Shown: positions 41,853-50,797 of the stretch, piece after piece
How positions within the stretch are numbered: position 1 is the stretch's first letter
How the letters are laid out: each line of letters starts with the position of its first letter
Assembly: GCA_046331625.1 (NCBI GenBank)
Contig: JAXLQL010000005.1
Span: 372,001-436,000 of the forward strand
Reading direction: 5' to 3'
Length of the DNA: 64,000 bases
DNA from: JAXLQL01 sp046331625
GTDB lineage: Bacteria > Acidobacteriota > Terriglobia > Bryobacterales > Bryobacteraceae
The notes under the pieces: generated by a model
Told to the model about the DNA's origin: nothing
Seen by the model: the letters and a program-made list of their open reading frames with translations, nothing else
Databases searched by the model: none
Program-made: the position numbers and the translations under genes

Positions 41853-43463
41853 TCAGTGCTCCATGTAGAAACCGAACGCGTATTGCGTTCCGTCATGTCC
41901 GCCCACATACACGCGACCTCCGCCAGCCGACATTCCGCCCGTCGTTACGAAAGACGTAATGGTGGCTCCGCTGTTCCATAATTCTTTTCCGCTCGACGGG
42001 TCAAGCGCGTACAGCACAGCCTTGGAAGAGCGCTGCGCCCGCGCCGCGGCGGACATGGAGGCGTCTTTGGTGCGGTACTCGCCGCTCGCCACCGCGAAAA
42101 CAACGCCGTTTACCACGATGGGGGCCAGCGGCGACATCATGTCGCGGGACACCCAGCCGGGTTCGAGCGCCGCGCCGCCGTCTTTGTCCACTACTTTCCA
42201 GGCGACAATCGCGCCGCTCTTGACATCGCCATTGCCGCTGAAGCCGGCTCCACCGGCGGAAGCTCCGCCAGCCGGCGCCAGAATCCAGCGCGCGTTGGAC
42301 GCGTCTTGCCACGAGGCGAGGGCTCCACCCGAGAAATCTCCCGAGGAGAATGGCGCCGTCTTGGCCACTTCCTTGAGGCTAGTCCCGTCGAGCAAACGCA
42401 GGGCGCCATCGGCCGCCGTCACAGCTACGAGATCCTTACCCTTGTTGTCGAAAACCACGGGCGACGACGTCAGCGCGCTGCCGGCGTTGTAGGTTCCCGT
42501 GACGCGCAGCGTCCCCGGCTCGAGCGCGGTGACTTCATTGCCAGCCGCAACGTACAACATGCCTTCGGGTCCAGCGGCGAAGCCATACTGGCCCACCGGG
42601 CTGCCGTTCGACTTCCAACTCGACACCGCCTTAGTCTTCAGATCGAGCGCCCACAATCCGTTGGTCACGCCGCCGCAGCCATTGACCGTGGCGACATAGG
42701 CCACGTTGTCGAACACGAGCAGGCCCACCGCGTTCGCGTTGGCCGGCACGAACTGCACGGCCGCTTCGGGCTCTTCGCCATTCGAAACATACATGGCGTG
42801 GAACTTTCCGTCGACCGTGACGGTGTCGACCATCAGCGGCGTCCGGGCGAATGGATTCGCCGCTGGAGCCGTGCGTCGCGCACCCTTTTGCTGCGGAGGC
42901 GGGAATGGGAACTGCTGGGGCGCCTGCTTCAGGGTGACCGCGCCTTCATGCGGTTCGCCCACACCGGACTTGGCTGGACCTCCGCGGCCGCGGCCAAAAC
43001 CAGCCATATTGCTCGCGTATCCGGCGAAGGTGGGTCGCGTGACACCGGTGGTCATGCCGCCCGGGCACTGGACGGTTCCGGCTCCGCCACCTGCCGGTGA
43101 CAGCTTCTTTTCCCACTCGAGGCGCCCGAGATCGGTATCAATACCGGTGACCGTTCCCGCTGCGCCGCCGAAAAATCCTAGCGTTCGAAAGCCGCGGTAG
43201 CTGATATAGAAATCGAGCAGCGGGCCCGGAGTCACCGACTGCATCTGGCGAGGCGCGCTGTTGAGCTTGAGCTTCCACAGGAACTGGAAGCCCGCCTTCG
43301 ACATGGTGTCGAGAGAGATCTTGCCGTCGCCGCGAACCCAGTTGGAGCGTTGCGCGTCATATCCGAGGGTCATCCAGTCGCCGCCTCCGCGCTGGGCCCA
43401 CACGTGGATGGCGCCCGCAAGAAGGAAACCGGCTATTGCGGCATGGCGGTACTTGGCCTGCAT
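41853..43463 (-). CDS. PQQ-type beta-propeller protein, secreted
   Basis: A 536-residue protein with ATG at 43463 behind AGGAG. A signal peptide (FLLAGAIHVWAQ) precedes repeated propeller blades of the PQQ-dehydrogenase type (GTVTGIDTDLGRLEWEKKL, GLWALDLKTKAVSSWK, VLYALDPSSGKELWNSG). A low-complexity Gly/Pro-rich insert sits near residues 155-200. Catalytic calcium/PQQ ligands of true quinoproteins cannot be confirmed by eye. It is a paralogue of the divergent protein encoded from 43558, sharing CPGGMT, the NGCGG/QGCGG region, SRDM and GKELWNSG in order. Confidence 0.82.
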   Translation of the reverse strand: MQAKYRHAAIAGFLLAGAIHVWAQRGGGDWMTLGYDAQRSNWVRGDGKISLDTMSKAGFQFLWKLKLNSAPRQMQSVTPGPLLDFYISYRGFRTLGFFGGAAGTVTGIDTDLGRLEWEKKLSPAGGGAGTVQCPGGMTTGVTRPTFAGYASNMAGFGRGRGGPAKSGVGEPHEGAVTLKQAPQQFPFPPPQQKGARRTAPAANPFARTPLMVDTVTVDGKFHAMYVSNGEEPEAAVQFVPANANAVGLLVFDNVAYVATVNGCGGVTNGLWALDLKTKAVSSWKSNGSPVGQYGFAAGPEGMLYVAAGNEVTALEPGTLRVTGTYNAGSALTSSPVVFDNKGKDLVAVTAADGALRLLDGTSLKEVAKTAPFSSGDFSGGALASWQDASNARWILAPAGGASAGGAGFSGNGDVKSGAIVAWKVVDKDGGAALEPGWVSRDMMSPLAPIVVNGVVFAVASGEYRTKDASMSAAARAQRSSKAVLYALDPSSGKELWNSGATITSFVTTGGMSAGGGRVYVGGHDGTQYAFGFYMEH

Positions 43464-43557
43464 TCGAACTCCTGACTTTGTACAAAAGTGGGAAAACTTC
43501 TCGTTTCTGATGATAACCCCTGGCCCCGAGTGTTGTATAGTGAGGCTTAAGTCAACC

Positions 43558-45111
43558 ATGCGCAAATTCCTCCGCCCCGTCGCGACAGCAGTGATTCTGG
43601 CAACTGTCTCCCCCGCCGCCGATTGGCTCACCGATGGCGGCGATGTGCCGCGTACCAACTGGCAGCACGATGAGAACATCATCAACGCCGGTAACGCCAA
43701 AGACATCAAGCTGCTCTGGAAGATCAAACTCGACAACGAGCCGCGCCAGATGCACTCGCTGCTGCCGCCCTTGGTGATCGGGAGTGTGAACACGCCCTCG
43801 GGTCCCAAGCAGATCGTGGTACAGGCCGGCGTTTCCGATAATGTCTACGCTGTCGATGTCGCCACGGGCGAACTGCTGTGGAAGAAGCACTTCGATAGCA
43901 CGTTCAAGGAAGCCGCTGGCGGTCGCGGTCCGAGCGTGCTGTGCCCCGGCGGCATGACCGCCAACGTCACCATCGGACCCGGCGGCGGGCCGGGCAAGTA
44001 CACCATCTATGCAGCATCCTGGGACGGCCGGCTGCGCCAGATCGATGCGGGCACGGGACAGGACGTCGCCGCTCCCGAGAAATTCATGCCCCCAAATGGC
44101 AAACCCTATGCACTCAGTCTGCGGGAGAACGTCGTGTACGCGCATACGGCCCAAGGGTGCGGCGGCAATCCGAACATGGTGTACACCTATGACCTCGCCA
44201 CCAATAAGGTGGGAAGCTGGGGTCCGGCGGGTGGCGGCATGTGGGGCCGTTCGGGACCGGCAATCGACAGCAAAGGTGTGATGTACACGGGCACGGGCGA
44301 CGGCCGTTGGGACCCTGAGAACGGCGTCTACGGCAACGGCATCATCGCGGTGAAGCAGAATCCCCAAACCAAGTCAGTGGACTTGGTGGACTACTACGGC
44401 CCCTCGAATGCCGAATGGCTGGTGAAGCGCGATCTCGACATGCAGGTAACGCCTACCATCTTCCACTACAACGGGAAAGAGTACGTGGTAGATGCAAGCA
44501 AGGAGTGCCGGCTGTATTTCATGGACTCCGAGTCGATCGGTGGCGACGATCATCGCACGCCGGTTTATCGCACGCCGCTCATCTGCAACGAAATCGTCGA
44601 CTTCGCCGAAGCGGGTATCTGGGGTTCACTGGCCAACTGGAAGGATTCGAAAGGAACGCAGTGGGTGCTGACGCCGTTTTGGGGTCCGAAGCATCCGAAG
44701 TTCAAAGCGCCGATCGAGAACGGTTTGGTGAAGAAGGGCGCTATCGCGGCTTTCAAAGTAGTGACCACACCGGCCGGAAAGGTGGAACTGGCTCCGGCAT
44801 GGATCTCGCGTGACATGAATCAGGCCGAACCGCCGGTGATCGCCAACGGGCTTGTCTTCGCCTATGGAAGCGGCGAGAATACGGCCCAGGCGTTCCCCGA
44901 GACGGGTCTCGATTTCCGCATGGAGCGCCGGTTGCCCAAGTGCACCTACGCGGTGCTGTATGTGCTCGACGCGCAGACCGGCAAGGAACTGTGGAATAGC
45001 GGCACGCAGATCGCCTCGTGGAACCACTGGAGCGGGATCGCCGTAGCGAACGGGCACGTCTACATCAACACCTACGACGGCATGCTGTACAGCTTCGGCA
45101 TCCGGAAATGA
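43558..45111 (+). CDS. PQQ-type beta-propeller protein, secreted (paralogue)
   Basis: A 517-residue protein; ATG at 43558 follows a short AT-rich region with TATAGT at 43536-43541. The signal peptide MRKFLRPVATAVILATVSPA is followed by blades such as NVYAVDVATGELLWKKHF and YVLDAQTGKELWNSGTQIAS. Overall layout equals that of the divergent paralogue, without the Gly/Pro insert. It may be an alcohol/sugar quinoprotein or a non-catalytic PQQ-like propeller. An SGNH-family gene overlaps its stop by four bases (ATGA). Confidence 0.84.
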   Translation: MRKFLRPVATAVILATVSPAADWLTDGGDVPRTNWQHDENIINAGNAKDIKLLWKIKLDNEPRQMHSLLPPLVIGSVNTPSGPKQIVVQAGVSDNVYAVDVATGELLWKKHFDSTFKEAAGGRGPSVLCPGGMTANVTIGPGGGPGKYTIYAASWDGRLRQIDAGTGQDVAAPEKFMPPNGKPYALSLRENVVYAHTAQGCGGNPNMVYTYDLATNKVGSWGPAGGGMWGRSGPAIDSKGVMYTGTGDGRWDPENGVYGNGIIAVKQNPQTKSVDLVDYYGPSNAEWLVKRDLDMQVTPTIFHYNGKEYVVDASKECRLYFMDSESIGGDDHRTPVYRTPLICNEIVDFAEAGIWGSLANWKDSKGTQWVLTPFWGPKHPKFKAPIENGLVKKGAIAAFKVVTTPAGKVELAPAWISRDMNQAEPPVIANGLVFAYGSGENTAQAFPETGLDFRMERRLPKCTYAVLYVLDAQTGKELWNSGTQIASWNHWSGIAVANGHVYINTYDGMLYSFGIRK

Positions 45112-45845
45112 AGCTCGCCGCCGGCCTGGCTGCTGTATGGGCGGCGCTGGCGCAAACGCCGGCCGATCAGGCCAAGCTCATCGACGAACTCGAAGAGGAA
45201 AACCGGGCCTATATCCGCCGCTTGCTCGATTGGGGCGGATTGATCCGCTATGGCAGCGAGAATGCCGAGATTGCGCTGAAGAAGGATGAGAATCGAGTCG
45301 TCTTTTTCGGCGACGAGATTACCGAACAGTGGGGCGAGGGCAAGGCGAAGTTCTTCCCGGGCAAGCCTTACCTGAATCGCGGCATCGCCAAGCAGGCCAC
45401 GCCGCAAATGCTGGTGTGGTTCCGGCAAGACGTGATCGATTTGAAGCCCAAGGTGGTGGTGATTCAAGGTGGGTTGAACGATTTCGCGGGGTACGCGGGT
45501 CCGGCTACGCAAGGTACGATCGCCGACAACATCATGACGATGACCGAGCTGGCGAAACTTCATGGGATCCGCGTAGTGCTGGCATCGCTGACGCCGGTGT
45601 GCGATTGTGTGTCGAATGTGACGGCCACGCGGCCGCCTGGCAAGATCATCGGGACGAACGGGTGGCTGAAGGAGTTCGCCGAAAAGCAGGGCTTCGTTTA
45701 TCTCGACTACTACGGTGCGCTGGCGCAGGGTCGCGCGATGAAGCGAGAGTTTACCGTGGACGGCGTGGTCCCGAACGACGCCGGATACGCAGTGATGGCC
45801 CCGCTCGCCGAGAAGGCGATTGCTGCGGCTGCCATGGCCCGATAG
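45108..45845 (+). CDS. SGNH/GDSL-family protein lacking catalytic Ser and His
   Basis: A 245-residue exported protein (signal MKLAAGLAAVWAALAQ). It is clearly of the SGNH hydrolase family: the block II Gly in LNRGIAKQATPQMLVWFRQD, the block III Asn in QGGLNDFAG and LASLTPVCDC are in place. But the block I motif reads FFGDEIT, with Glu70 where the nucleophile Ser should be, and block V reads DGVVPND, with Val221 where the catalytic His should be; only Asp218 of the triad remains. It should therefore be unable to act as a serine esterase. The ATG overlaps the stop of the propeller gene, so the two are coupled. A binding or accessory role for the propeller is one possibility. Confidence 0.85.
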   Translation: MKLAAGLAAVWAALAQTPADQAKLIDELEEENRAYIRRLLDWGGLIRYGSENAEIALKKDENRVVFFGDEITEQWGEGKAKFFPGKPYLNRGIAKQATPQMLVWFRQDVIDLKPKVVVIQGGLNDFAGYAGPATQGTIADNIMTMTELAKLHGIRVVLASLTPVCDCVSNVTATRPPGKIIGTNGWLKEFAEKQGFVYLDYYGALAQGRAMKREFTVDGVVPNDAGYAVMAPLAEKAIAAAAMAR

Positions 45846-45852
45846 GCGGCAA

Positions 45853-46981
45853 TCACGTTTGCGCCGGGATCGCTTCCGGCTCACGCCCGGCTGGCGGAAG
45901 GTATCCAGTCAACGCCAGGAACAGCAGCGTCATCATCACGGCGGGCATGAACGCCAAGCTCAGCGAAAATCCGCCTGCTGCCCACGGCAACGGAAGCAGG
46001 GCCGCGATCGCGATCCAGCGAGCGGTAGAGCTCGGAGCGTTCCATACGAGCATCAGGATCGCGGGCAACAGCAGCGAGACGTCATAGAAGTAGGTGTGCG
46101 GCGTCACGAGGATGGAACCTGCCGCTGCCGCCCAGAACCAGCCTTGGTCCAGGCTCGAAGTTCCGCGGGCGAAGCGCAAGCACCGCGATCAGCGCCGCGC
46201 AGGCGAGCTTCAAGAGCACGTGATCGGCGCCGAGATTCTCGAGGATCGCGTAAACGTTGGGCATTGAAAATGTTCCGGGCGAAAGGCGGTCGAGATCCTT
46301 GCGCGTGAGCAGTTCGATATAGGAGCGCGGGCTCGCCATCACTGCCGAGATCAACACTTCGATGGCCGCGACCGCGGTGTATCCACCGAGCATTCGCCAG
46401 CGCTGGCCCAGCAGCATCGCGACCGGAAGCAGTAGCAAGAGGTGACTCTTGAAGAGCGTCATCGCCACCAAAGCTCCCGCCGAGGCGTGTCGCCCGCGCT
46501 CGAGTTGCACGAACGCCGCGAGCATCAGCGCCAGAACGAACCCATTGTCCTGACCACCCAGGATTCCCTGCCCCAGCGGCAGGAACAACGCTACCGCCGA
46601 GGCCGCGCCCCATCCAAGTCTTCGCCGCGCCCAAATCCAAGCGGCGATGGCTCCGATACTTTGCGCCAGGACCCAGACCCAGTAGCCTGTGGGTACGCTC
46701 ATCAGCCCGAGCGGTGACATGAGCAGGGCGTAGAAGGCGGGACGTGTGCATGGGATCAGGTAGCGGGCTTTGGATCCGAGGCGAAGCTGCACTTCCCGTT
46801 CGGCCTGCAAGTCATAGAGCTGGCTAGCCTTGCCCTCTAGAACCAGCGCACCTTCCGTGTAGCGGCCGAGATAGTCGTGATACATCGATCCGGTGGACAT
46901 GGCCGCGCTGAGCCCGATGTAGAACACGAATGCCAGACCGAGCGCAGCGAGGCCCTCGATCCGGCCGAAACGTCCGGTCAT
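45853..46981 (-). pseudogene. Frameshifted GT87 (DUF2029) membrane glycosyltransferase
   Basis: The first part (from 46981) has GT87-type features: an N-terminal helix, MYHDYLGRYTEGALVLEG, TRPAFYALLMSPLGLM and several transmembrane segments. It goes out of frame at about 46150-46165, where the C-terminal membrane part resumes in another frame (AGSILVTPHTYFYDVSLLLP, LLFLALTGYLPPAG) to 45853. One frameshift explains the break. The protein, a polyprenyl-linked mannosyltransferase, is probably not made, unless this is a sequencing error. Confidence 0.7.
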
Positions 46982-47029
46982 AGGCTTTCATCGGCCTATG
47001 ACCGGAGGGGCATTAGTGAGACGAATCCA

Positions 47030-50000
47030 TCAGAACAACAGGCGCAGCCCGAACTGAATGTTGCGCGGCGATGAACCGAAGACGATCTTTCCGAAGTCCT
47101 GGTTGGTGACGTCGGTGGAGGACCCGCGTGCTTCGAAGAACGGGCTGTTGGTCAGATTGAAGAACTCGGCGCGGAACTGGACTTTGTAGCGCTCGCCGAT
47201 GGAGGTGTTCTTGAACAGTGACATGTCGAGGCTCTTGCGGCCGGGACCGCGGAGGTCGGGTTGCGAGAGCGAATCCGTCGGAATCGCGTACACATCGGCG
47301 CGCCGGAAGGCCGAGGTGTCGAACCAGGTGTCGAGCGTCTGCCCGCTCGACAGCACGCCGCTCTTCAGACGGTCGGCGCGGCCATTGGTGTATTGGAAGT
47401 TGAACAGGTTCGTTCGATCCGGACCGGTGATCAGGATCGGGCGGCCCGATTGGAAGATGGTGATGCCGTTCCACTGCCAGCCGCCGGCCACCTTGCTGGC
47501 AAGACCCGAGGTCGCCCACCGCCGGCCTTTGCCGAAGGGAAGGTCGTACACGTGGCTGATGACGATCCGGTGCGGCAGGTCATTGGCCTCGAGTCCGCGG
47601 TTGTACTTGGGATTGTAGAGTGCGCTCGACGGGCCGACTACCCACGTGTTCGAGTCGCCGCCGATGGTCGAGATGGTCTTCGAAAGGGTGTATCCCACCG
47701 ACATGGTGAGTCCCTGCGAGTAGCGCTTTTCGAAGCGTGCCGTCATCGACTGGTAGTTCGAGTCGCCGTAGTTGGCACGGATGTGGAGCACATCCTGATA
47801 CTGCGGGAAGGGCCGCAGCAGTTGGCGTTGTTCGACGTTCTGGAAGCTGAGGGCACCGGTCTTTACCTTGCCGAAGTACGGATTGGGCACGGTCTGGAGC
47901 AAGCGTGGGCCAAGCGCCGCCAGGAGCGGATCGTTCTGGTTATCCTGCCGGTTCCAGAACAGATGCGTAATCTTGTTGCCGACGTAGGCGACCTCGGCCA
48001 CCATCGTGCGGCCGATCTCGCGCTGAATGCCGAAGTTCCAATTGGCAAGGTATGCCAACGGGTGATTCTTCACGTCGACGCGAATGTTCTGACCGGCGAA
48101 AGTCGAGACGCCCTTTTCCGGATAGGTGAATCCGCCGGCGAACGGATCGGACCAGGAACCGCCCACCGGAGGCGTGAACGGAAGCTTGTTCGGCTCGCCG
48201 AGCGTAATGAAGTTGGTGACGAAGGTGCCCGAGCCAAAGTCAGTGGCGGCGGCGTTCAGTCCGTTGTTGGCAGCATGGAAGATTGCGCCGGCGGTGCGGA
48301 TGACTGTCTTGTTGTCGATCTTGTACGCCAGCCCGACGCGCGGGCCGAAGGTCTTGTAGTTGGGGTCAGTGTGATAGCCGCCTGGCGCCACCCACTTGAA
48401 CACTCCCTTGCCGCCCGTGATCGGTTCGGTAGCGTAGGGATCGATGTATCCGATGTTGCCCCACTTCTCGCCATACGGTGAGGTGTATTCGTAGCGGAGG
48501 CCGAGGTTGACAGTGAGCCGGTTGTTGATGCGCCAGTCGTCTTGGAAATACGCCGACTTGTAGCGCTGGAACAGGAACATCCGAGGCGTGAACGTGAGCG
48601 TACCGGCCTGCGGAACGCCGAGCAGCATGCTGGCAAAGCCGTGGCCGCTGTTCGAGGCCGAAGAAGAAGGATCAGGGCCCTGGACGTAGGTGCGATCGAA
48701 GAAATACTGGCCAGCCGAGAACTGCGAGTTGTACGCGTTCATGCGCATCAACTGATGATCCGTGCCGAACTTGAATTTGTGGCTGTTCTTGACCCACGTC
48801 ATGTGATACTGCCCGTGCCAGTTGTCCTGCGGCGCGAGCGTCTTGGTGGCGCCGCCGAGCTGGCCCACTTCATCCGCGCCGAAGGTGGAGACCACCAGGC
48901 CCGAGCCGGAGTTGTACTGCTGCACCGTGATCTGGGGGAACTGCTTGTAGAGCACGTTCGAGGTGACTTTCTGCGAGAACCCGAGCGAGCCCATGTCGAA
49001 GCCTTCGCTCACCGGATACGAATTGAATTGCAGCCTCGTGTAGGAGAACCGGAATTCGCCCAGGATGTTCTGAGACCACGTGGAGGTCAAGCTGACCAGT
49101 CCCGTACGGGTCGGGTTCGAGGAGATGGTCCGCGCCGGGAACGCCTTTTCGGCGAGTGTCGAGTAGCTGTCGTTCTGCGACCCGCCGGTACGCCCGAAGA
49201 GGCGATGCTTGGTCGAGATCTGGTGATCGATGCGGGCGAACCAGATGTCGGCGAGGTTCACGTTCTTGCCGCTCAAGAGATAGTTGCGGAGGCCCACCGG
49301 ACCTTCGCCGGGCCGATTCGCAGCCGGCCAGAAGTTGACCACGTTCTTCGAGATCGGATGGATGCGGTCAGTTGGGAGGCGGTTGGCCGGGAAGGGGTCG
49401 CGAATGTACTTGTTCGGGTTCGAGGGATCCACGCGGGTGGTGAGGTAGTCGTAGATGTTCGTGACTCGGCCCTGCGGATCAAGCGTCGTGGAGAAGTTGC
49501 CCGCCTTCTGGTCGGCTGTAGGCACGGTGGAGAGGAATTGGTCCGGGCTACCGACCCTCACTCCTTCGTAGTTGACCCAGAAGAACGTGCGGTCGCGGAC
49601 GATGCGTCCACCCATGGCAGCGCCGAAGGTGTTGCTCTGGAACAACGCACGCGGCAGCTTGCTGCGGTTGTTTGACCAGCCGTTGGCGTTGAGGTGGTCA
49701 TTGCGCAGGAACTCGTACAGCACGCCGTGATACTGGTTGGTGCCGGACTTCGAAGCCACGTTGATCACGCCGCCGCCGGAGTGTCCGTACTCGGCGGAGT
49801 AGGTGGCGGTTTCGATCTTGAACTCTTCCACTGACTCGATGGGGAACGAATACGCTTGGCCGCCGCTGGTGAAGCCGCGCGACTCGCCGCCATCCATCAG
49901 CACGGCGTTCTGCATCGCCAGGCCGCCCGAAATGCGGGAGTTGGTCGCGGAGCCAATGGCGCCGGTGCCATTGCCGCCCTGCGCGGAGGTGGGAATCACA

Positions 50001-50479
50001 CCCGGCGCGACGGAAGCGAGGTTCAGCGGATTGCGCCCGAGCAGTGGGAGCTCGACGACCTTGCGCGACTCGACGACTTTGCTCAAGCCCGAAGTCTGCA
50101 ATTCGAGTTGCACGGCGGATGCTTCCACCTGCACGGATTCGCTGATCTGGCCGATCTCGAGCTGCGCGTCCATGGTGACGGTGAGGCCCGTTTGGAGCGG
50201 GATGTTCGAAACTTTGCGCGTCTTGAAGCCGGCCTTCTCGACAGTGACATCGTAGGTGCCGGGATTGAGCGCGGGAAAGACGTAAATGCCTGCGGCGTTG
50301 GCTTCGGTACGAGCGCTGATATTGGTAGCAACGTTCCTCAAAGTGACGCCCGCGCCGGAGATGACAGCACCCGAGGTATCAGTCACGGTACCGGTGATGG
50401 TGCCGCGTTCACCTTGGGCGAACAGTGTCGTGGCGGCGGTCAAGGACGTCAAGACGAGGAAGACCCTTCTGTTGGACAT
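47030..50479 (-). CDS. Oar-like TonB-dependent receptor with carboxypeptidase-regulatory domain (second)
   Basis: A 1149-residue receptor. Signal peptide MSNRRVFLVLTSLTAATTLF, then a Cna-B-like domain (TITGTVTDTSGAVISGAGVT) at residues 27-110, a plug-like region (VVELPLLGRNPLNLASVAPG) and a long barrel with the terminal motif FGLRLLF. Same architecture as the receptor at 21-24 kb but clearly a distinct paralogue. No TPR partner follows directly; the TPR gene upstream (50798-51964) is on the same strand, transcribed first. Substrate unknown. Confidence 0.9.
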   Translation of the reverse strand: MSNRRVFLVLTSLTAATTLFAQGERGTITGTVTDTSGAVISGAGVTLRNVATNISARTEANAAGIYVFPALNPGTYDVTVEKAGFKTRKVSNIPLQTGLTVTMDAQLEIGQISESVQVEASAVQLELQTSGLSKVVESRKVVELPLLGRNPLNLASVAPGVIPTSAQGGNGTGAIGSATNSRISGGLAMQNAVLMDGGESRGFTSGGQAYSFPIESVEEFKIETATYSAEYGHSGGGVINVASKSGTNQYHGVLYEFLRNDHLNANGWSNNRSKLPRALFQSNTFGAAMGGRIVRDRTFFWVNYEGVRVGSPDQFLSTVPTADQKAGNFSTTLDPQGRVTNIYDYLTTRVDPSNPNKYIRDPFPANRLPTDRIHPISKNVVNFWPAANRPGEGPVGLRNYLLSGKNVNLADIWFARIDHQISTKHRLFGRTGGSQNDSYSTLAEKAFPARTISSNPTRTGLVSLTSTWSQNILGEFRFSYTRLQFNSYPVSEGFDMGSLGFSQKVTSNVLYKQFPQITVQQYNSGSGLVVSTFGADEVGQLGGATKTLAPQDNWHGQYHMTWVKNSHKFKFGTDHQLMRMNAYNSQFSAGQYFFDRTYVQGPDPSSSASNSGHGFASMLLGVPQAGTLTFTPRMFLFQRYKSAYFQDDWRINNRLTVNLGLRYEYTSPYGEKWGNIGYIDPYATEPITGGKGVFKWVAPGGYHTDPNYKTFGPRVGLAYKIDNKTVIRTAGAIFHAANNGLNAAATDFGSGTFVTNFITLGEPNKLPFTPPVGGSWSDPFAGGFTYPEKGVSTFAGQNIRVDVKNHPLAYLANWNFGIQREIGRTMVAEVAYVGNKITHLFWNRQDNQNDPLLAALGPRLLQTVPNPYFGKVKTGALSFQNVEQRQLLRPFPQYQDVLHIRANYGDSNYQSMTARFEKRYSQGLTMSVGYTLSKTISTIGGDSNTWVVGPSSALYNPKYNRGLEANDLPHRIVISHVYDLPFGKGRRWATSGLASKVAGGWQWNGITIFQSGRPILITGPDRTNLFNFQYTNGRADRLKSGVLSSGQTLDTWFDTSAFRRADVYAIPTDSLSQPDLRGPGRKSLDMSLFKNTSIGERYKVQFRAEFFNLTNSPFFEARGSSTDVTNQDFGKIVFGSSPRNIQFGLRLLF

Positions 50480-50797
50480 GTCGGATACTCTATCAAATCC
50501 GCGCGGGCAGAGGAAGGGGGCCGCTTTGGATCAAGACGAGTGGACATCGGCTTGGGCGGGAGGAAAACCTCCGTCTCAGCACGGCTCGAATTTCGCTGCC
50601 GCGATGGCGCCCACAATCAGTTCGGCTTTGCTGATGGCATGCCAGCCGATCCAATGGGGGCTCGTGTCACCCCGTAGCTATGCAGGGTCCCCTGAATCTA
50701 CCGACGCACCACTCACACGGCCCGGCAGACTCTCGACAGCGGGCATTGGGATCAGGCAAGCCATTCCGCGCCGACTCGTTTGGCCGCCCGGACCCGA
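50480..50797. other. 318-bp region upstream of TonB receptor, no gene recognised
   Basis: No open frame with a credible start or family match is present. It must contain the receptor's promoter unless it is co-transcribed from the TPR gene; I see no strong -35/-10 pair on the minus strand. Confidence 0.4.

Noticed and set aside
45108..45845. Active GDSL esterase
   Set aside because: Catalytic Ser and His are replaced by Glu70 and Val221.
47261..48481. 406-residue open frame on the plus strand
   Set aside because: It lies wholly antisense to the TonB receptor, has no RBS and shows the Arg/Val/Ala-rich composition of a shadow frame in GC-rich DNA.
50565..50650. Short minus-strand open stretch ending KFEPC
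   Set aside because: Too short, without start or RBS and with no family match strong enough to call a gene remnant.
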